Shown: piece after piece, positions 41,508 through 52,387 of the stretch | Layout of the letters: each line of letters starts with the position of its first letter | Position numbering within the stretch: the stretch's first letter is position 1 | NCBI RefSeq assembly: GCF_014195635.1 | Contig: NZ_JACICC010000005.1 | Coordinates: 124,001 to 188,000 of the forward strand | DNA length: 64,000 bases | Source of the DNA: Pseudochelatococcus contaminans | GTDB taxonomy: Bacteria; Pseudomonadota; Alphaproteobacteria; Rhizobiales; Beijerinckiaceae | Direction: 5' to 3' | Notes under the pieces: generated by a model | The model's database searches: none | Told to the model about the DNA's origin: nothing | The model's input: only the letters and a program-made list of their open reading frames with translations | Made by a program: the position numbers and the translations under genes

Positions 41508-44500
41508 CGAGGGCTCAGCGGAATGGCCTGCGTTACGCAGAATTACAGGTGACAAGCCATTTCTCCTTCCTGCGCGGCGCGTCCTCGGCCGAGGAGTTGT
41601 TCGCCACTGCTGCCTTGATGGGGATCGAGGCGCTGGCGGTGGTCGATCGCAACACCTTGGCGGGGATCGTCCGCGCGCATGAGGCGGCGAAGGAAACAGG
41701 CGTCCGGCTGATCCCCGGCTGCCGGCTCGATCTTGCCTGCGGCATGTCGGTGCTGGTCTATCCAACCGACCGCGCGGCATGGTCGCGGCTGTGTCGTCTC
41801 CTGACTCTCGGCAAGGGGCGGGCCGGCAAAGGCAAATGCCATCTCGAATGGGCCGATCTCGTTGCCTATGGCGACGGGCTGATCGTGATCATGGTGCCGG
41901 AGCTGGCCGACGATGAGTGCGGGTTGCGCCTGCGCCGCCTGCGCGATGCCTTCGGCAACCGTGCCTATCTGGCGCTGACCCTGCGCCGGCGGCCCAACGA
42001 CCAGATGCGATTGTGGGAACTATCGCAACTGGCGCAGAGGATCGGCGTAGCGACCATGGCCACCAACGATGTGCTGTTCCATGAACCCGGCCGCCGCATG
42101 CTGCAGGACGTGGTGACGGCGATCCGCCACAACACCACCATCGAGGCCCTTGGCTTTCGGCGCGAACGCCATGCCGACCGCTACCTGAAGCCTCCGGCCG
42201 AGATGCATCGCCTGTTCGCCCGCTGGCCCGAAGCTGTGGCGCGCACGATGGAGATCGCCAAACGTTGCCGTTTCTCGCTGGATGAACTGCGCTATCAATA
42301 TCCTGAGGAGCGCGACGATCCGGCACTGAGCCCGCAGGAAACGCTGGAGCAACTGACGTGGCATGGCGCGGCCAAACGCTATCCCGAGGGCGTCCCGGAC
42401 GAGGTGGCGGCGACGCTGCGCCATGAGCTGGGCCTGATCAGCAAGCTCGATTACGCACCGTATTTCCTGACCGTCCACAGCATCGTCCGCTTTGCCCGGT
42501 CGCGCGGCATCCTTTGTCAGGGAAGAGGATCGGCCGCCAACAGCGTCGTCTGCTACGTCCTTGGCATCACCGCCATCGATCCCGCCCGCAACGATCTGCT
42601 GTTCGAGCGTTTCATTTCCGAGGAAAGGCGGGAGCCGCCAGACATAGACGTCGATTTCGAGCATACACGGCGCGAAGAAGTCATCCAGTGGGTCTACAAC
42701 CATTATGGCCGCGACCGCGCCGCGCTGACAGCGACCGTCACCCGCTATCGATCCAAAGGCGCATTGCGCGATGTCGGCAAAGCGATGGGCTTGCCGGAAG
42801 ACCTGATCCAGACGCTGTCCACCCAGTTGGGCCGTTGGAGCGACGGCATCACCGATCAGGACCTGCGCGCGCTCAACCTGAACGCCGAAGACCGACGGCT
42901 GCGGCTGACGCTCCAACTGGCGGTGCAGCTTCGCGGGGCACCGCGGCACCTGTCGCAGCATCCCGGCGGTTTCGTCCTCACCCATGACCGGCTGGATGAC
43001 CTTGTGCCCATCGAGCCTGCGGCCATGGCGGATCGCCAGATCATCGAGTGGGACAAGGACGACATCGATACCCTGCGCTTTATGAAGGTCGATGTGCTGG
43101 CGCTCGGCATGTTGACCTGCATGCGCAAGGGGCTCGACCTCATTGCGGAGCATAAGGGTGTTGCACTCGATCTGGTGACGATCCCGGCGGAAGATCCGCC
43201 CACCTACGACATGATTTGCAAGGCCGACACGCTCGGCACATTTCAAATCGAGTCCAGAGCGCAGATGAGCATGTTGCCGCGTTTGAAGCCCCGCACCTAT
43301 TACGATTTGGTGGTGCAGGTTGCGATTGTCCGGCCCGGGCCGATCCAGGGCGACATGGTTCATCCATACCTGCGCCGTCGCGAGGACAAGGAGAAGGTCG
43401 ACTACCCGACTCCCGAACTGAAAAAGGTACTGGGCAAGACCCTCGGCGTGCCGCTGTTTCAGGAACAGGCAATGCGCGTCGCCATCGAATGTGCGGGCTT
43501 CACCCCGGGTGAGGCTGATCTGCTGCGCAAATCCATGGCTACCTTCAAGATGACGGGCGGTGTCTCGACCTTTCGTGACAAGCTGATCGCAGGCATGGTC
43601 GCCCGCGGCTATGAGGCTGACTTCGCTGCGCGTATTTTCAGGCAGTTGGAAGGCTTCGGCAGCTATGGTTTTCCCGAAAGCCACGCCGCATCATTTGCAT
43701 TGCTCGCCTACGCCTCGGCATGGCTGAAGTGCCACCACCCTGACGCCTTTTGTGCGGCGCTGTTGAACAGCCAGCCTATGGGCTTCTATGCCCCTGCCCA
43801 GATCGTGCGGGATGCCCGCGACCACGGCGTCGAGATCCGGCCCGTCTGTGTCAACACCTCCCGCTGGGATTGTACGCTGGAGCCGACAGGTGACAATGCC
43901 CACCTTGCGGTCCGCCTTGGATTGCGCATGGCCAAGGGGCTGTCCAATGCCAATGCCGCCGCTATCGTCGCGGCGCGAACCGGCGATCCCTTCACCTCGG
44001 TCGAGGATCTGTGGTGGCGGGCCGGTGTTCCGGTCGCCGCTCTGACGCAGCTTGCCGAGGCCGATGGCTTCCACCCTGCCCTCGGGCTGGCCCGCCGCGA
44101 GGCACTCTGGGCGATCAAGGGGCTGCACGACGAAGAATTGCCGCTCTTTGCCGCCGCGTCTGCGCGCCAAGGCGTCACAATCGCGGAGGCCGATGAACCC
44201 GCCATCGCCCTGAGACGCATGACGGCCGGGCGCGAAGTGGTCGAGGACTACAGACACACCGGTCTATCGCTGCGCCGACATCCGATCGCCTTTCTGCGCG
44301 CCGATCTTGGAAGGCGTCGGATCGTCACCTGCGCTGAGGCCATGAAATCGCACGATCACCGCTGGCTGGAGGCCGCCGGGATCGTTCTGGTTCGCCAGCG
44401 CCCCGGCTCGGCCAAGGGCGTGATGTTCATCACGCTGGAGGATGAATCCGGCATCGCCAATATCGTGGTCTGGACAAAGGTGTTCGAGCAGTTCCGCAGA

Positions 44501-44701
44501 ACGATCCTGACGGCCTCTATGATCGCAGTGAAGGGCCGCATCCAGCGCGAAGGCAATGTCGTGCATCTGGTGGCATATCGGATCACAGACCTGTCACGCG
44601 ACCTTGCCAGCGTCGGCAAACGCGACGAATTCCGGCATGGTTCACCCTCGCCGGGCTCGCAAAGCCGGGGGATCACGGTCAAGACACGGGATTTCCGCTA
44701 A
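41504..44701 (+). CDS. dnaE2: Error-prone DNA polymerase III alpha subunit DnaE2
   Basis: DnaE2 is the polymerase of the ImuA-ImuB-DnaE2 translesion machine. The 1065 residues show an N-terminal PHP domain ([20 protein letters not shown]), the C-family polymerase palm with [20 protein letters not shown] and the catalytic [20 protein letters not shown], fingers with [16 protein letters not shown] and [20 protein letters not shown], and a C-terminal OB-fold ([20 protein letters not shown]). The length matches DnaE2 rather than replicative DnaE1. It starts within the stop of imuB and is expected to be SOS-induced by the LexA box upstream of imuA. Confidence 0.96.
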   Translation: MTRAQRNGLRYAELQVTSHFSFLRGASSAEELFATAALMGIEALAVVDRNTLAGIVRAHEAAKETGVRLIPGCRLDLACGMSVLVYPTDRAAWSRLCRLLTLGKGRAGKGKCHLEWADLVAYGDGLIVIMVPELADDECGLRLRRLRDAFGNRAYLALTLRRRPNDQMRLWELSQLAQRIGVATMATNDVLFHEPGRRMLQDVVTAIRHNTTIEALGFRRERHADRYLKPPAEMHRLFARWPEAVARTMEIAKRCRFSLDELRYQYPEERDDPALSPQETLEQLTWHGAAKRYPEGVPDEVAATLRHELGLISKLDYAPYFLTVHSIVRFARSRGILCQGRGSAANSVVCYVLGITAIDPARNDLLFERFISEERREPPDIDVDFEHTRREEVIQWVYNHYGRDRAALTATVTRYRSKGALRDVGKAMGLPEDLIQTLSTQLGRWSDGITDQDLRALNLNAEDRRLRLTLQLAVQLRGAPRHLSQHPGGFVLTHDRLDDLVPIEPAAMADRQIIEWDKDDIDTLRFMKVDVLALGMLTCMRKGLDLIAEHKGVALDLVTIPAEDPPTYDMICKADTLGTFQIESRAQMSMLPRLKPRTYYDLVVQVAIVRPGPIQGDMVHPYLRRREDKEKVDYPTPELKKVLGKTLGVPLFQEQAMRVAIECAGFTPGEADLLRKSMATFKMTGGVSTFRDKLIAGMVARGYEADFAARIFRQLEGFGSYGFPESHAASFALLAYASAWLKCHHPDAFCAALLNSQPMGFYAPAQIVRDARDHGVEIRPVCVNTSRWDCTLEPTGDNAHLAVRLGLRMAKGLSNANAAAIVAARTGDPFTSVEDLWWRAGVPVAALTQLAEADGFHPALGLARREALWAIKGLHDEELPLFAAASARQGVTIAEADEPAIALRRMTAGREVVEDYRHTGLSLRRHPIAFLRADLGRRRIVTCAEAMKSHDHRWLEAAGIVLVRQRPGSAKGVMFITLEDESGIANIVVWTKVFEQFRRTILTASMIAVKGRIQREGNVVHLVAYRITDLSRDLASVGKRDEFRHGSPSPGSQSRGITVKTRDFR

Positions 44702-44773
44702 AGTGCCATACGCGCCGGAGAAAACATTGAGACGAGGCCGCCAGAAAAATAGTTTTCTCGATCAGGAGGGAAG

Positions 44774-45181
44774 ATGACGAACACGAGCCATGTTGTGCAT
44801 CTGACCATCGATGCCGCGCACTTCGACGATATTCCGGGTTTCTATGCGGAAATCAATCGGGTGTTCATGGCCAACGAAGACTGGACGCTCGGCCACAGCC
44901 TCGATGCGCTGGATGACCTGCTTTACGGCGCGTACGGCACTGCGAAAGGCGCCGGACTTGTTCATCTGCACTGGATAAACATTGAAAAGAGCCGTCACGA
45001 CCTCGGGCTGGCTACCACACGCAAATGGCTTTCACAAAAACTCGATGGGCCGGGAGGCTTCAACAGGAAACGGATCGCCGATCAATTGCAGGCACTCGAA
45101 GACGGGTCCGGACAGACGTTCTTTGACATCGTACTTGAGATTTTTGCCAGCCACTCGTCCCTGAAGCTCATTCCCGCGTGA
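44774..45181 (+). CDS. Barstar-like ribonuclease inhibitor family protein
   Basis: The 135-residue protein resembles barstar and the inhibitors of RNase Sa: HLTIDAAHFDDIPGFYAEIN, then LGHSLDALDDLLYGAYG, where the Ser-Leu-Asp-Ala-Leu-Asp-Asp-Leu segment matches the yGrNLDALwDcL of barstar, and LVHLHWINIEKSRHDLG. A C-terminal extension of about 65 residues is longer than barstar. AGGAGGGAAG lies just before the ATG at 44774. No barnase-like toxin gene is beside it; dnaE2 ends 72 bases upstream, so it may be read through from the SOS operon. Role as immunity protein is inferred from the family only. Confidence 0.65.
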   Translation: MTNTSHVVHLTIDAAHFDDIPGFYAEINRVFMANEDWTLGHSLDALDDLLYGAYGTAKGAGLVHLHWINIEKSRHDLGLATTRKWLSQKLDGPGGFNRKRIADQLQALEDGSGQTFFDIVLEIFASHSSLKLIPA

Positions 45182-45566
45182 GCCGGTCACGAAGCGCTTC
45201 ACGGACGGCTGCCGTTTCAAGCGACGCATCAATGCGAATGCAAGGAGGCCACCAGCTCTGCCTTTGCAGCAGAGTCTGGCGAACCAACCTGAAGGACGTT
45301 ATCTTCCTACCTTGTCTATGGTGATGCTGACGCAGTATCCTGACCGCGGTCGCTGGCTTCACGGCGAAGCGTGCAACTTTCTGGGGGGCAGTCGTGGTCG
45401 GTGTGCATCGGATGTCGTGGTGTGCCCTACCCGAAAGTTGCAACAGATCTTATAAAACAGGCTGCGGAGTAAATTTTTTTCTTTGACCGATATAACCATC
45501 GTTCCGAATGCTTAAATACACCACGAGATATAAGTTTTATCGACTATTGAACCGGGGAGTGCTGCA
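45182..45566. other. Intergenic region with a long imperfect hairpin, no gene seen
   Basis: This 385-base gap has only short unconvincing frames. Its main feature is an imperfect hairpin at 45373-45441: GCAACTTTC and GAAAGTTGC are perfect nine-base outer arms, and GGGGGGC faces GCCC plus CCC inside them. The last 130 bases before the TTG-start gene are AT-rich. Confidence 0.6.
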
Positions 45567-46532
45567 TTGAAAGCTATTACTGTTTTGAAGACAGGCTCAG
45601 AAATCAGCCTCGTTCTGGCCGAACATGCCGAGCCGGAAGCGGGGCCGGACGAGGCAATCGTCGCAGTGCACGCTTTCTCACTGAATAATGGTGAAGTTCG
45701 CGGTGCGCTCCATGACGGTATCGATGGCGATCGGCCCGGATGGGATTTATCCGGTGTGGTACAGACGGCTCCGGAAGGATCCGGCTTCCGCCAGGGTGAT
45801 CGCGTGGTTGGCCTGGTATGGAGCGGTGGCTGGGCTGAACGGGTGGCCGTGCCGACCAGCCGACTCGCCAAAATTCCCGACGATGTAAGCTTCGAAGCGG
45901 CCTCGACCCTCCCTGTTGCAGGCCTGACCGCGGCCGTAGCGCTGCAGAAGAAGACAATCGGCCCCGGAAGCCGTGTTCTCGTCACGGCGGCTACGGGTGG
46001 CGTTGGCATTTATGCAATCCAGCTTGCGGCAGCTGCAGGTGCCCACGTGACGGCCTTTGCGCGGGATGGCTCGACTGCGGAGTTCCTGCGCAACCTTGGC
46101 GCGGACGAGATTGCAGTCGGCGTCGAGGCCGGCGAAAAGAGCGGGCCCTACGACCTCATTCTGGAGGGCGTCGGCGGCTCGCTTTTGGGTGCGGCGTTGA
46201 CGTGGCTGGCACCGCGCGGTGTCTGCGTTCTTTTCGGCGATGCTTCGGAGGATGCACTCACGACCTTTGACTCCCGTCGCTTTCGCCTTCAATCCGGGGG
46301 GGCATATGGCGGTACGGTTCTCTATGGCTTCTTCCTCCTTGAGGAATTGACGCGGCCGGAGGGCGCGGCTGATGGGTCAGCTATTCTTGCCGATCTCGCG
46401 CAGCGCCTGTCCGATGGAAGTCTCCGTCCGATCATCGGAAGAACCGCACCATGGGCCGACATCGATGCGACGGCGCGAGACCTTCTGAAAAGAAAATTCG
46501 CAGGAAAGGCCGTCCTTACAGTGGGTGGATAA
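45567..46532 (+). CDS. Zinc-independent medium-chain dehydrogenase, quinone oxidoreductase-like
   Basis: The 321-residue protein starts MKAITVLKTGSEISLVLAEH, with TTG at 45567 as start and GGGGAG eight bases upstream. It is of the quinone oxidoreductase (MDR) class: a GroES-like N-terminal half with GWDLSGVVQTAPEGSGFRQGDRV, and a Rossmann half with GSRVLVTAATGGVGIYAIQL for NADPH. The conserved cysteines and histidines that bind catalytic zinc are absent. Probable reaction is NADPH reduction of a quinone or enone; the substrate is not evident. Its neighbours are a barstar-like gene and a convergent multicopper oxidase. Confidence 0.88.
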   Translation: MKAITVLKTGSEISLVLAEHAEPEAGPDEAIVAVHAFSLNNGEVRGALHDGIDGDRPGWDLSGVVQTAPEGSGFRQGDRVVGLVWSGGWAERVAVPTSRLAKIPDDVSFEAASTLPVAGLTAAVALQKKTIGPGSRVLVTAATGGVGIYAIQLAAAAGAHVTAFARDGSTAEFLRNLGADEIAVGVEAGEKSGPYDLILEGVGGSLLGAALTWLAPRGVCVLFGDASEDALTTFDSRRFRLQSGGAYGGTVLYGFFLLEELTRPEGAADGSAILADLAQRLSDGSLRPIIGRTAPWADIDATARDLLKRKFAGKAVLTVGG

Positions 46533-46640
46533 GCTGATGCCGCAGGATTAACCTGCTTTCCGGCACGCGTTCAACCACCTTTATCTAAATATAAAAACCC
46601 GGACATCTAGTTTATTCCAGCGTCATCCCAGTTATAATAA

Positions 46641-46673
46641 GGCGGTTTGGTGAGAATAATCCGCCAAACCGCC
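46641..46673 (-). terminator. Hairpin between convergent genes, possible terminator
   Basis: GGCGGTTTGG (46641-46650) and CCAAACCGCC (46664-46673) form a perfect ten-pair stem with a 13-base loop, between the convergent quinone oxidoreductase-like and multicopper oxidase genes. Leftward it is followed by TTATTATAAC, a weak U-rich tract, so termination of the multicopper oxidase transcript is the best reading. Confidence 0.6.
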
Positions 46674-46745
46674 ATGATATTTACGATCCGAGGCGATTCA
46701 ACTGGTCTCCGCAACTGCTATTGTGCTCAGATCATTAAACTACCG

Positions 46746-48191
46746 CTAAAGTGTAGGCCAGCAAATTGGTCCATAGATGTTTTCAACTTCCGCGCGGCGC
46801 ATTGCCTCGACGGTGTCTTTCGCCACGACGAAATTCAGCATCATGCCGTGATCTTCATGTTCAAGCTTATGGCAGTGCAGGAGATAACGGCCTTCGTAGC
46901 TGTCAAAGCGTATAAGCACGTCAACAGTTTCATGGGTTCGAACGAGGACGGTATCCTTCCAGCCGCGCTCCCACGCGTAGTCGCGACGCGGATTGCCATT
47001 GGTGTGCTGCCCGCCGATGATCTGAAAATGTGCGCCATGAACATGGACCGGATGGGGCGCGCCGCGAGCACTTGCGAAACGCCAGCGCTCTACCTTACCT
47101 TGCTCAACGGCGAAGGCTATCGTCTTCATGTCGAAACGCTCGTCATTGATGCGATCCGTTTCCTGAAACACGAAGGTACGCTCAGGTTCTCCGCCCCCAT
47201 GTACGAGAGGCTCGATCTCGGACAAGCGCTCGGGGATATCCCAGCTCGTGGGTTCGGCCGCCACGACATTGATTTCCAAGAGCTTCCACTCTGCGCTGGC
47301 GCAGTTCAAGCCCACCCTTGCGCCGGGTGGCACACGACGCAGGTCCATCAATAAATCGACACGCTCTCCGGGGGACATCTCAACCATATCCACCGGGTGC
47401 GGCTTGTCGATGAGGCCCCCGTCATTCCCGATCACGATCATCGGCGCTTTGGACGTCAGCTGAAATACCCGCGCGTTCGCGCCGTTCAGGATTCGCAGCC
47501 GCACCAATCGGTTATTCAGCGTCGTGCGCGGCCATGCCACGCCATTGACGACTGGAAAGTCACCCTCGTGTCCGTCCGGGTTCAACTCATAGATCAACCG
47601 GGTCAGCCCTTGCACCTTCGCATCACGCAGGACAAGGATCAGTTCATCCTCTCCCGACGGCAGGTTCAATGCGTTCTCTTCATCATCCTCAATGATGAAA
47701 AAACCAGCCATGCCGTTCCATGCCTGACGTCCCGTATGGCCATGGGGGTGCGGATGATACCAGTTCAACCCCGCGCGCTGGATAATGGGAAATGCGATTT
47801 CCGTCGAAGCGCCAGCGGCCAGTGCGTCCTGTGGTTGACCGTCCATCAGCGTGGGCACGGTCAGTCCATGCCAATGAAAGCTGGTTTCCTCCGTCAGCCC
47901 GTTGCGAACGACCTTCCGGAACATCTCATCTTTACGAATGCGGATCAGCGGCCCAGGAGTGCTTCCGTTATAACCGTAGGCCTCCGCCTGCGGGGCAAAG
48001 GCAGGGTGCGCCGGAGTTGCGACAAGCTCGTCCCCAGCCGCCAGCAGAACCGGACGCGGAAACAGGGGACGCTCGACTGGAGGAGATGCCTGAGCCAGCG
48101 CGACGGAAATATCAGAGGCAGTAAAGCCGGCCCAGCCAACGACACCAGCCGTAAAAAATCCCCCCAATGCCTGCCGTCTATTAAGACTCAT
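46746..48191 (-). CDS. Tat-exported multicopper oxidase
   Basis: The 481-residue enzyme has a twin-arginine signal (MSLNRRQALGGFFTAGVVGW) and three cupredoxin domains. All copper motifs are present: SFHWHGLTVP, NWYHPHPHGHTGRQ, HPVHVHGAHFQII and LLHCHKLEHEDHGMM, the last ending in the type-1 copper Cys-His-Met set. The family (CueO/CotA/FtsP-like) oxidises metals such as Cu(I) or phenolic substrates with reduction of O2 to water in the periplasm. No methionine-rich segment of CueO type is visible, so copper-specific function is not shown. It is a single gene with a hairpin beyond its stop. Confidence 0.92.
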   Translation of the reverse strand: MSLNRRQALGGFFTAGVVGWAGFTASDISVALAQASPPVERPLFPRPVLLAAGDELVATPAHPAFAPQAEAYGYNGSTPGPLIRIRKDEMFRKVVRNGLTEETSFHWHGLTVPTLMDGQPQDALAAGASTEIAFPIIQRAGLNWYHPHPHGHTGRQAWNGMAGFFIIEDDEENALNLPSGEDELILVLRDAKVQGLTRLIYELNPDGHEGDFPVVNGVAWPRTTLNNRLVRLRILNGANARVFQLTSKAPMIVIGNDGGLIDKPHPVDMVEMSPGERVDLLMDLRRVPPGARVGLNCASAEWKLLEINVVAAEPTSWDIPERLSEIEPLVHGGGEPERTFVFQETDRINDERFDMKTIAFAVEQGKVERWRFASARGAPHPVHVHGAHFQIIGGQHTNGNPRRDYAWERGWKDTVLVRTHETVDVLIRFDSYEGRYLLHCHKLEHEDHGMMLNFVVAKDTVEAMRRAEVENIYGPICWPTL

Positions 48192-48505
48192 CTTATTAAT
48201 CCTGTTTATCCAGCGGGAGAATGCCAGTTTAATCCAGATTATTGAATCTACGCTGCGGACATCAGTGCTTTATTACCGTTTCATTTTCATTGTTTATGAT
48301 GAAATTTCTTCAATTGAATACATCTAAAAAAGCATGCCATGCTGCATATTTCCCTATCTCAACTTCAATACTAAATCCATTGCAATTATCATGGGCTTTC
48401 CGATTTGGCGGCATACTATTCAGCATGAATACGAGCGATTACATCAACTCCCGGAATAGGAAGAATCCCGATGGTGCCCGCAGTGCATGGCCCGGGCTGC
48501 GATAT
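48192..48505. other. AT-rich intergenic region, no gene seen
   Basis: This 314-base gap between the multicopper oxidase start and the ABC permease stop is clearly richer in A and T than its surroundings. It holds a palindrome AGCATGCCATGCT at 48331-48343, possibly an operator for the leftward multicopper oxidase gene. No convincing short gene was found. Confidence 0.5.
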
Positions 48506-49612
48506 TCATTTCAGGAACGCCCTGAACCTCCGCAAAGACAGAGAGAAGAGCAATGCACCGATGACGAGGAGCGCCACGAGCTGCGGCCAGACGACATCGA
48601 TGCCCGCCCCGCGAAATAAAATTGCCTGCGCGAGAATGACGAAATGCGTGTTGGGCGCGGCAAGCATGATGTATTGCACAAATTCCGGCATGCTCTCGCG
48701 CGGCGTGGATGCGCCAGACAACACCTGCAACGGTAGCAGCACCAGCATCAGCCCGAACTGCGGCATGGAGCCGGAAACAGTGGCGAGGAAGATGCCAAGC
48801 GACGTCGTGGCGAAGAGCAACAGCACAGTGCCCAGCAAAAACAGCGCCAGAGAACCCTGAAGCGGGATCTGCAAGATACCCTGCGCGATCACCACGAGCG
48901 AGAAGGTTGAAGCGACAAGCACGACAAGGCCCGTCGACCAGATTTTGCTCACCATGATTTCCATCGGCGTTACCGGCATGACAAGCAGGTGCTCGATGGT
49001 GCCATGCTCGCGCTCGCGGATCAGCGCCGCGCCGGCCAGCACAATGGCCAGCATGGTGATGCTGTTCATGATACTGGTGATAGCCCCGAACCAGCCTTTG
49101 TTCAACTCAGGGTTGAAACGCGCGCGCAATGTGAGATCCACGGGAAGCTCCGTCGAAGCGCGGTAACGCTGCAGGAACTCGCTCACCTCGCCCGAAACGA
49201 TGCTCTGCACATAGCCGCCACCGCTGAAGGCCTGCGTCATACGCGTCGCGTCTACATTCAACTGGATGACCGGCGACTTGCCGGCCAGCAGATCGCGCTG
49301 GAAGTTTGGCGGAATGCTGAGCGCGAACGTATCAAGCCCCTCGTCCATCCGCCTGTCCATTTCGGCATGCGTAATCATGCCTGGCTTCAGGAAATATGGC
49401 GGATAGAACGACGTGGCGATGCGGCCGGACAGCGGCGACAGATCCTCGTCAATGATGGCGATCGTTGCGCGGTTGAGGGTCTCGGGGGCGGAGGTCGCCG
49501 CCGAATAAACCGAGAAAGTGAAGGAGAAAATAATCAGAAACAGCATCACGACATCGCGCGACAAACCGCGTAGTTCCTTGATGCCAAGCTGGACGACAGT
49601 CGACGACAGCAT
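48506..49612 (-). CDS. ABC-2 type export permease (YhhJ-like)
   Basis: The 368-residue protein is an inner-membrane subunit of the exporter encoded upstream. It has one N-terminal helix (VVMLFLIIFSFTFSVYSA), a large periplasmic part of about 150 residues, and five C-terminal helices containing LIREREHGTIEHLLVMPVTP, the ABC-2 signature that appears in YhhJ and related permeases. The length and layout match YhhJ of E. coli. It starts three bases after the RbbA-like gene, as in the yhiI-rbbA-yhhJ cluster. Confidence 0.9.
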   Translation of the reverse strand: MLSSTVVQLGIKELRGLSRDVVMLFLIIFSFTFSVYSAATSAPETLNRATIAIIDEDLSPLSGRIATSFYPPYFLKPGMITHAEMDRRMDEGLDTFALSIPPNFQRDLLAGKSPVIQLNVDATRMTQAFSGGGYVQSIVSGEVSEFLQRYRASTELPVDLTLRARFNPELNKGWFGAITSIMNSITMLAIVLAGAALIREREHGTIEHLLVMPVTPMEIMVSKIWSTGLVVLVASTFSLVVIAQGILQIPLQGSLALFLLGTVLLLFATTSLGIFLATVSGSMPQFGLMLVLLPLQVLSGASTPRESMPEFVQYIMLAAPNTHFVILAQAILFRGAGIDVVWPQLVALLVIGALLFSLSLRRFRAFLK

Positions 49613-49615
49613 TGC

Positions 49616-52387
49616 TCACGCCTCCTGCTTTTTGAGAAGTAAAGTGCCAATGCAGATCAGCACCGGCACCGCGATTGCCAACGGCACAAGGGCGCTCGAT
49701 ACGTCTCCAAACCCGAGCGCCTTCGAGAACGTGCCGCGCGACACGATCATGAAATAGGTCGTCGGATAGAGCTTCGAGATGAAAGCCCCTGCTCCCTCAA
49801 GCGACGAAACGGGATCGGTAAGACCGGAAAACTGTACCGCCGGAAGGATGGTGATCAGCGTCGTGGCGAAAACGGCGGCCAGTTGGCTCTTCATGAATGA
49901 GGAGATCACAAGCCCGAGCGCCGTGGCGGCAGAAACATAAAGTAGAGCTGAAAGAGTGAACACGGCAAAACTGCCGGTGAACGGCACACGGAAGATAAAC
50001 ACCGCCATCGCAGCCAGCAGGAAGAAGTTTAACATCGCGAGCACGATGTAGGGTATCTGCTTGCCGACAAGGAATTCGAACCGTGTTACCGGCGTCACGT
50101 AAAGATTGGTGATCGAGCCAAGCTCCTTCTCGCGCACCACACTGAGGGTGGCGAGCATCGCCGGGATCATCATCAGCAGGATGGGAATGACAGCCGGCAC
50201 CATCGCAACAAGGCTCTTGATATCCGGATTGTAGCGATAGCGGATTTCGAGACCGAAATCGCCCTGCGTCACATTTCGGCCCAGAGCCTCGCGAGCCTGC
50301 GCGGATACCCATGCCGCGTGCATGCCCTGAACGTAGCCGCTGACGGTTTCAGCACGCTGCGGATTCGAGCCGTCGATCCAGCCGCCGATGTCGACGCCCC
50401 TGCCCCGCAGCACGTCGCGGCCAAAGCCTGGCGGAATCTCGATGACGAGATTGAGTTCTCCATTCCGCATCCGCCGGTCCATATCCGCATCGTTGCTGAT
50501 CGGCTCCTTCTCTATGAAGTAGCGCGAACCGGCTATCTGGAGCACGTAATCCCTGCTGATGCTGGAATCGTCCCGGTCGAGCACCGCGAAGGTGAGATCC
50601 TCGACATCCATATTGACGCCGAACCCGATCACGAACATCAGAATGACGCTGCCAAGCACCGCAAGCGTCGCGCGAATGGGATCGCGGCGGATCTCCAACG
50701 CCTCGCGCATTGTATAGCTCAGCATGCGGCGCGGATCGAAATAGCGGCTGACGAACGATGACGGTGCAGGTGCGATTTCATCTTTAGCTGGCGGAGCTGC
50801 CTCCTGTGGCTGCGGTCTCACCTCTGCGGACTGGTCGCGGGCATCGCCAATGGCCTCCTCCAGATAGGCGATGAAAGCCTCTTCGAGGGTCGAAGCGGAC
50901 CGCTTCTCCTTGATCGCCTGCGGCGTGTCGCTGATCAGCACCTTGCCGGCGTGCATCAACGAGATACGGTCGCACAGTTCCGCTTCGTTCATGAAGTGGG
51001 TTGAAACAAAGATGGTGACGCCGTCTTTACGGGACAGGTCGGCAAGGATTTGCCAGAAGCCGTCGCGCGCGACCGGATCGACGCCCGATGTCGGTTCGTC
51101 CAGAATGAGGATGTCTGGCGCGTGGATCATTGCAACCGCCAGTGACAGCCGTTGCCGGACGCCGAGCGGCAGAGCATCGGGCAGGACGTCCATGACGTCA
51201 TCGAGATCGAAGCGCTGCGCCATCTCGTCAATCCGGCCCGGGATCGTCGCCTCGTCAAGCTTGAACAGGCGCGCGTGCAGATCGAGATTCTGCCGCACCG
51301 TGAGTTCGCCGTAGAGCGAAAACGCCTGGCTCATGTAACCAACACGCTTCCGCACCGCCATGTCGTTGGGGTCGACTTCCTTGCCGAACAGCTTCGCCGT
51401 GCCTTCCGTGGCCGCGAGCAGGCCGGTCAACATCTTCATGGTCGTGGTCTTCCCGCAGCCATTCGAGCCGAGGAAGCCAAAGATCTCGCCGCGCGGAATC
51501 TCGAAACTGACGTTGTCGACAGCGGTGAAGTCACCGAAGCGCATGGTCAGATTCCGTGCCTCGATAGCATAGTCGCCATGCGCATCTTTTTCGAAGGGCG
51601 GAATCTCGACCTTGTGGTGGTCCTTGCGGTCTGCCTCCGGCAGCAGTGCGATGAAGGCCGCGTCGAGATTCTCCGTTTCCGTTTGCTGCAGAAGCTCTTG
51701 CGGAGTGCCGGTCGCAAGGATTTGGCCCGCGTTCATGGCTACCAGCCAGTCGTAGCGCGCCGCCTCCTCCATATAAGCTGTCGCGACCAGCACGCTCATG
51801 CCGGGCCTGTCGGCGCGAATACGGTCGATGAGTTCCCAGAATTGGCGGCGCGACAACGGATCAACGCCGGTCGTCGGCTCGTCTAGGATTAACAGGTCGG
51901 GATCATGGATAAGGGCGCAACAGAGTCCAAGCTTCTGCTTCATGCCTCCCGAAAGCTTGCCCGCTGGCCGGTCCCGAAAGGGAGCAAGGCCCGTACTTTC
52001 CAGCAGGTCCGCGATACGCGCCTCGCGTTCTTCGCGATCCTGCCCAAACAAGCGCCCGAAGAAGTCGACGTTCTCGAAGATCGAGAGCGTATGATAGAGA
52101 TTTTTGCCCAATCCCTGCGGCATGTAAGCAATGCGGGGGCATACGTTTCGACGATGGCCGGCATCGCGCATATCGCCGCCGAGGACATCAAGCGCGCCCT
52201 CCTGCATTGCACGCGCACCGGCAATCAGCGACAATAGCGAGGATTTTCCCACGCCGTCCGGCCCAATCAGCCCGACCATACGCCCGGCCGGAATTGCCAG
52301 CGAGATGCCGTCAAGCGCCACGGTTTTGCCGTAGGTCAGCGTGAGCCCTTCGAAGCTGACAGCCGGAGATGAGCGCGTTTCATTCAT
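49616..52387 (-). CDS. RbbA-like fused ABC ATPase (two domains) and permease
   Basis: This 923-residue protein fuses two ATP-binding domains with an ABC-2 permease, as in RbbA/YhiH of E. coli. Domain 1 (about 8-240) has Walker [17 protein letters not shown], signature [20 protein letters not shown] and [16 protein letters not shown]. Domain 2 (about 272-505) has [16 protein letters not shown] and [17 protein letters not shown] linker rich in Pro and Glu precedes the permease (about 560-923), which has six helices and the [20 protein letters not shown] motif. The HlyD-type partner overlaps it by four bases upstream and the second permease follows, giving a complete exporter of unknown substrate. 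Confidence 0.93.
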   Translation of the reverse strand: MNETRSSPAVSFEGLTLTYGKTVALDGISLAIPAGRMVGLIGPDGVGKSSLLSLIAGARAMQEGALDVLGGDMRDAGHRRNVCPRIAYMPQGLGKNLYHTLSIFENVDFFGRLFGQDREEREARIADLLESTGLAPFRDRPAGKLSGGMKQKLGLCCALIHDPDLLILDEPTTGVDPLSRRQFWELIDRIRADRPGMSVLVATAYMEEAARYDWLVAMNAGQILATGTPQELLQQTETENLDAAFIALLPEADRKDHHKVEIPPFEKDAHGDYAIEARNLTMRFGDFTAVDNVSFEIPRGEIFGFLGSNGCGKTTTMKMLTGLLAATEGTAKLFGKEVDPNDMAVRKRVGYMSQAFSLYGELTVRQNLDLHARLFKLDEATIPGRIDEMAQRFDLDDVMDVLPDALPLGVRQRLSLAVAMIHAPDILILDEPTSGVDPVARDGFWQILADLSRKDGVTIFVSTHFMNEAELCDRISLMHAGKVLISDTPQAIKEKRSASTLEEAFIAYLEEAIGDARDQSAEVRPQPQEAAPPAKDEIAPAPSSFVSRYFDPRRMLSYTMREALEIRRDPIRATLAVLGSVILMFVIGFGVNMDVEDLTFAVLDRDDSSISRDYVLQIAGSRYFIEKEPISNDADMDRRMRNGELNLVIEIPPGFGRDVLRGRGVDIGGWIDGSNPQRAETVSGYVQGMHAAWVSAQAREALGRNVTQGDFGLEIRYRYNPDIKSLVAMVPAVIPILLMMIPAMLATLSVVREKELGSITNLYVTPVTRFEFLVGKQIPYIVLAMLNFFLLAAMAVFIFRVPFTGSFAVFTLSALLYVSAATALGLVISSFMKSQLAAVFATTLITILPAVQFSGLTDPVSSLEGAGAFISKLYPTTYFMIVSRGTFSKALGFGDVSSALVPLAIAVPVLICIGTLLLKKQEA

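Noticed and set aside
42020-43684. A 554-codon open frame antisense to dnaE2
   Set aside because: dnaE2 has full family motifs on the other strand; the antisense frame is a codon-bias artefact.
48242-48619. Rightward 125-codon frame across the AT-rich gap and into the permease end
   Set aside because: No ribosome site or conserved sequence; its second half is antisense to the permease.
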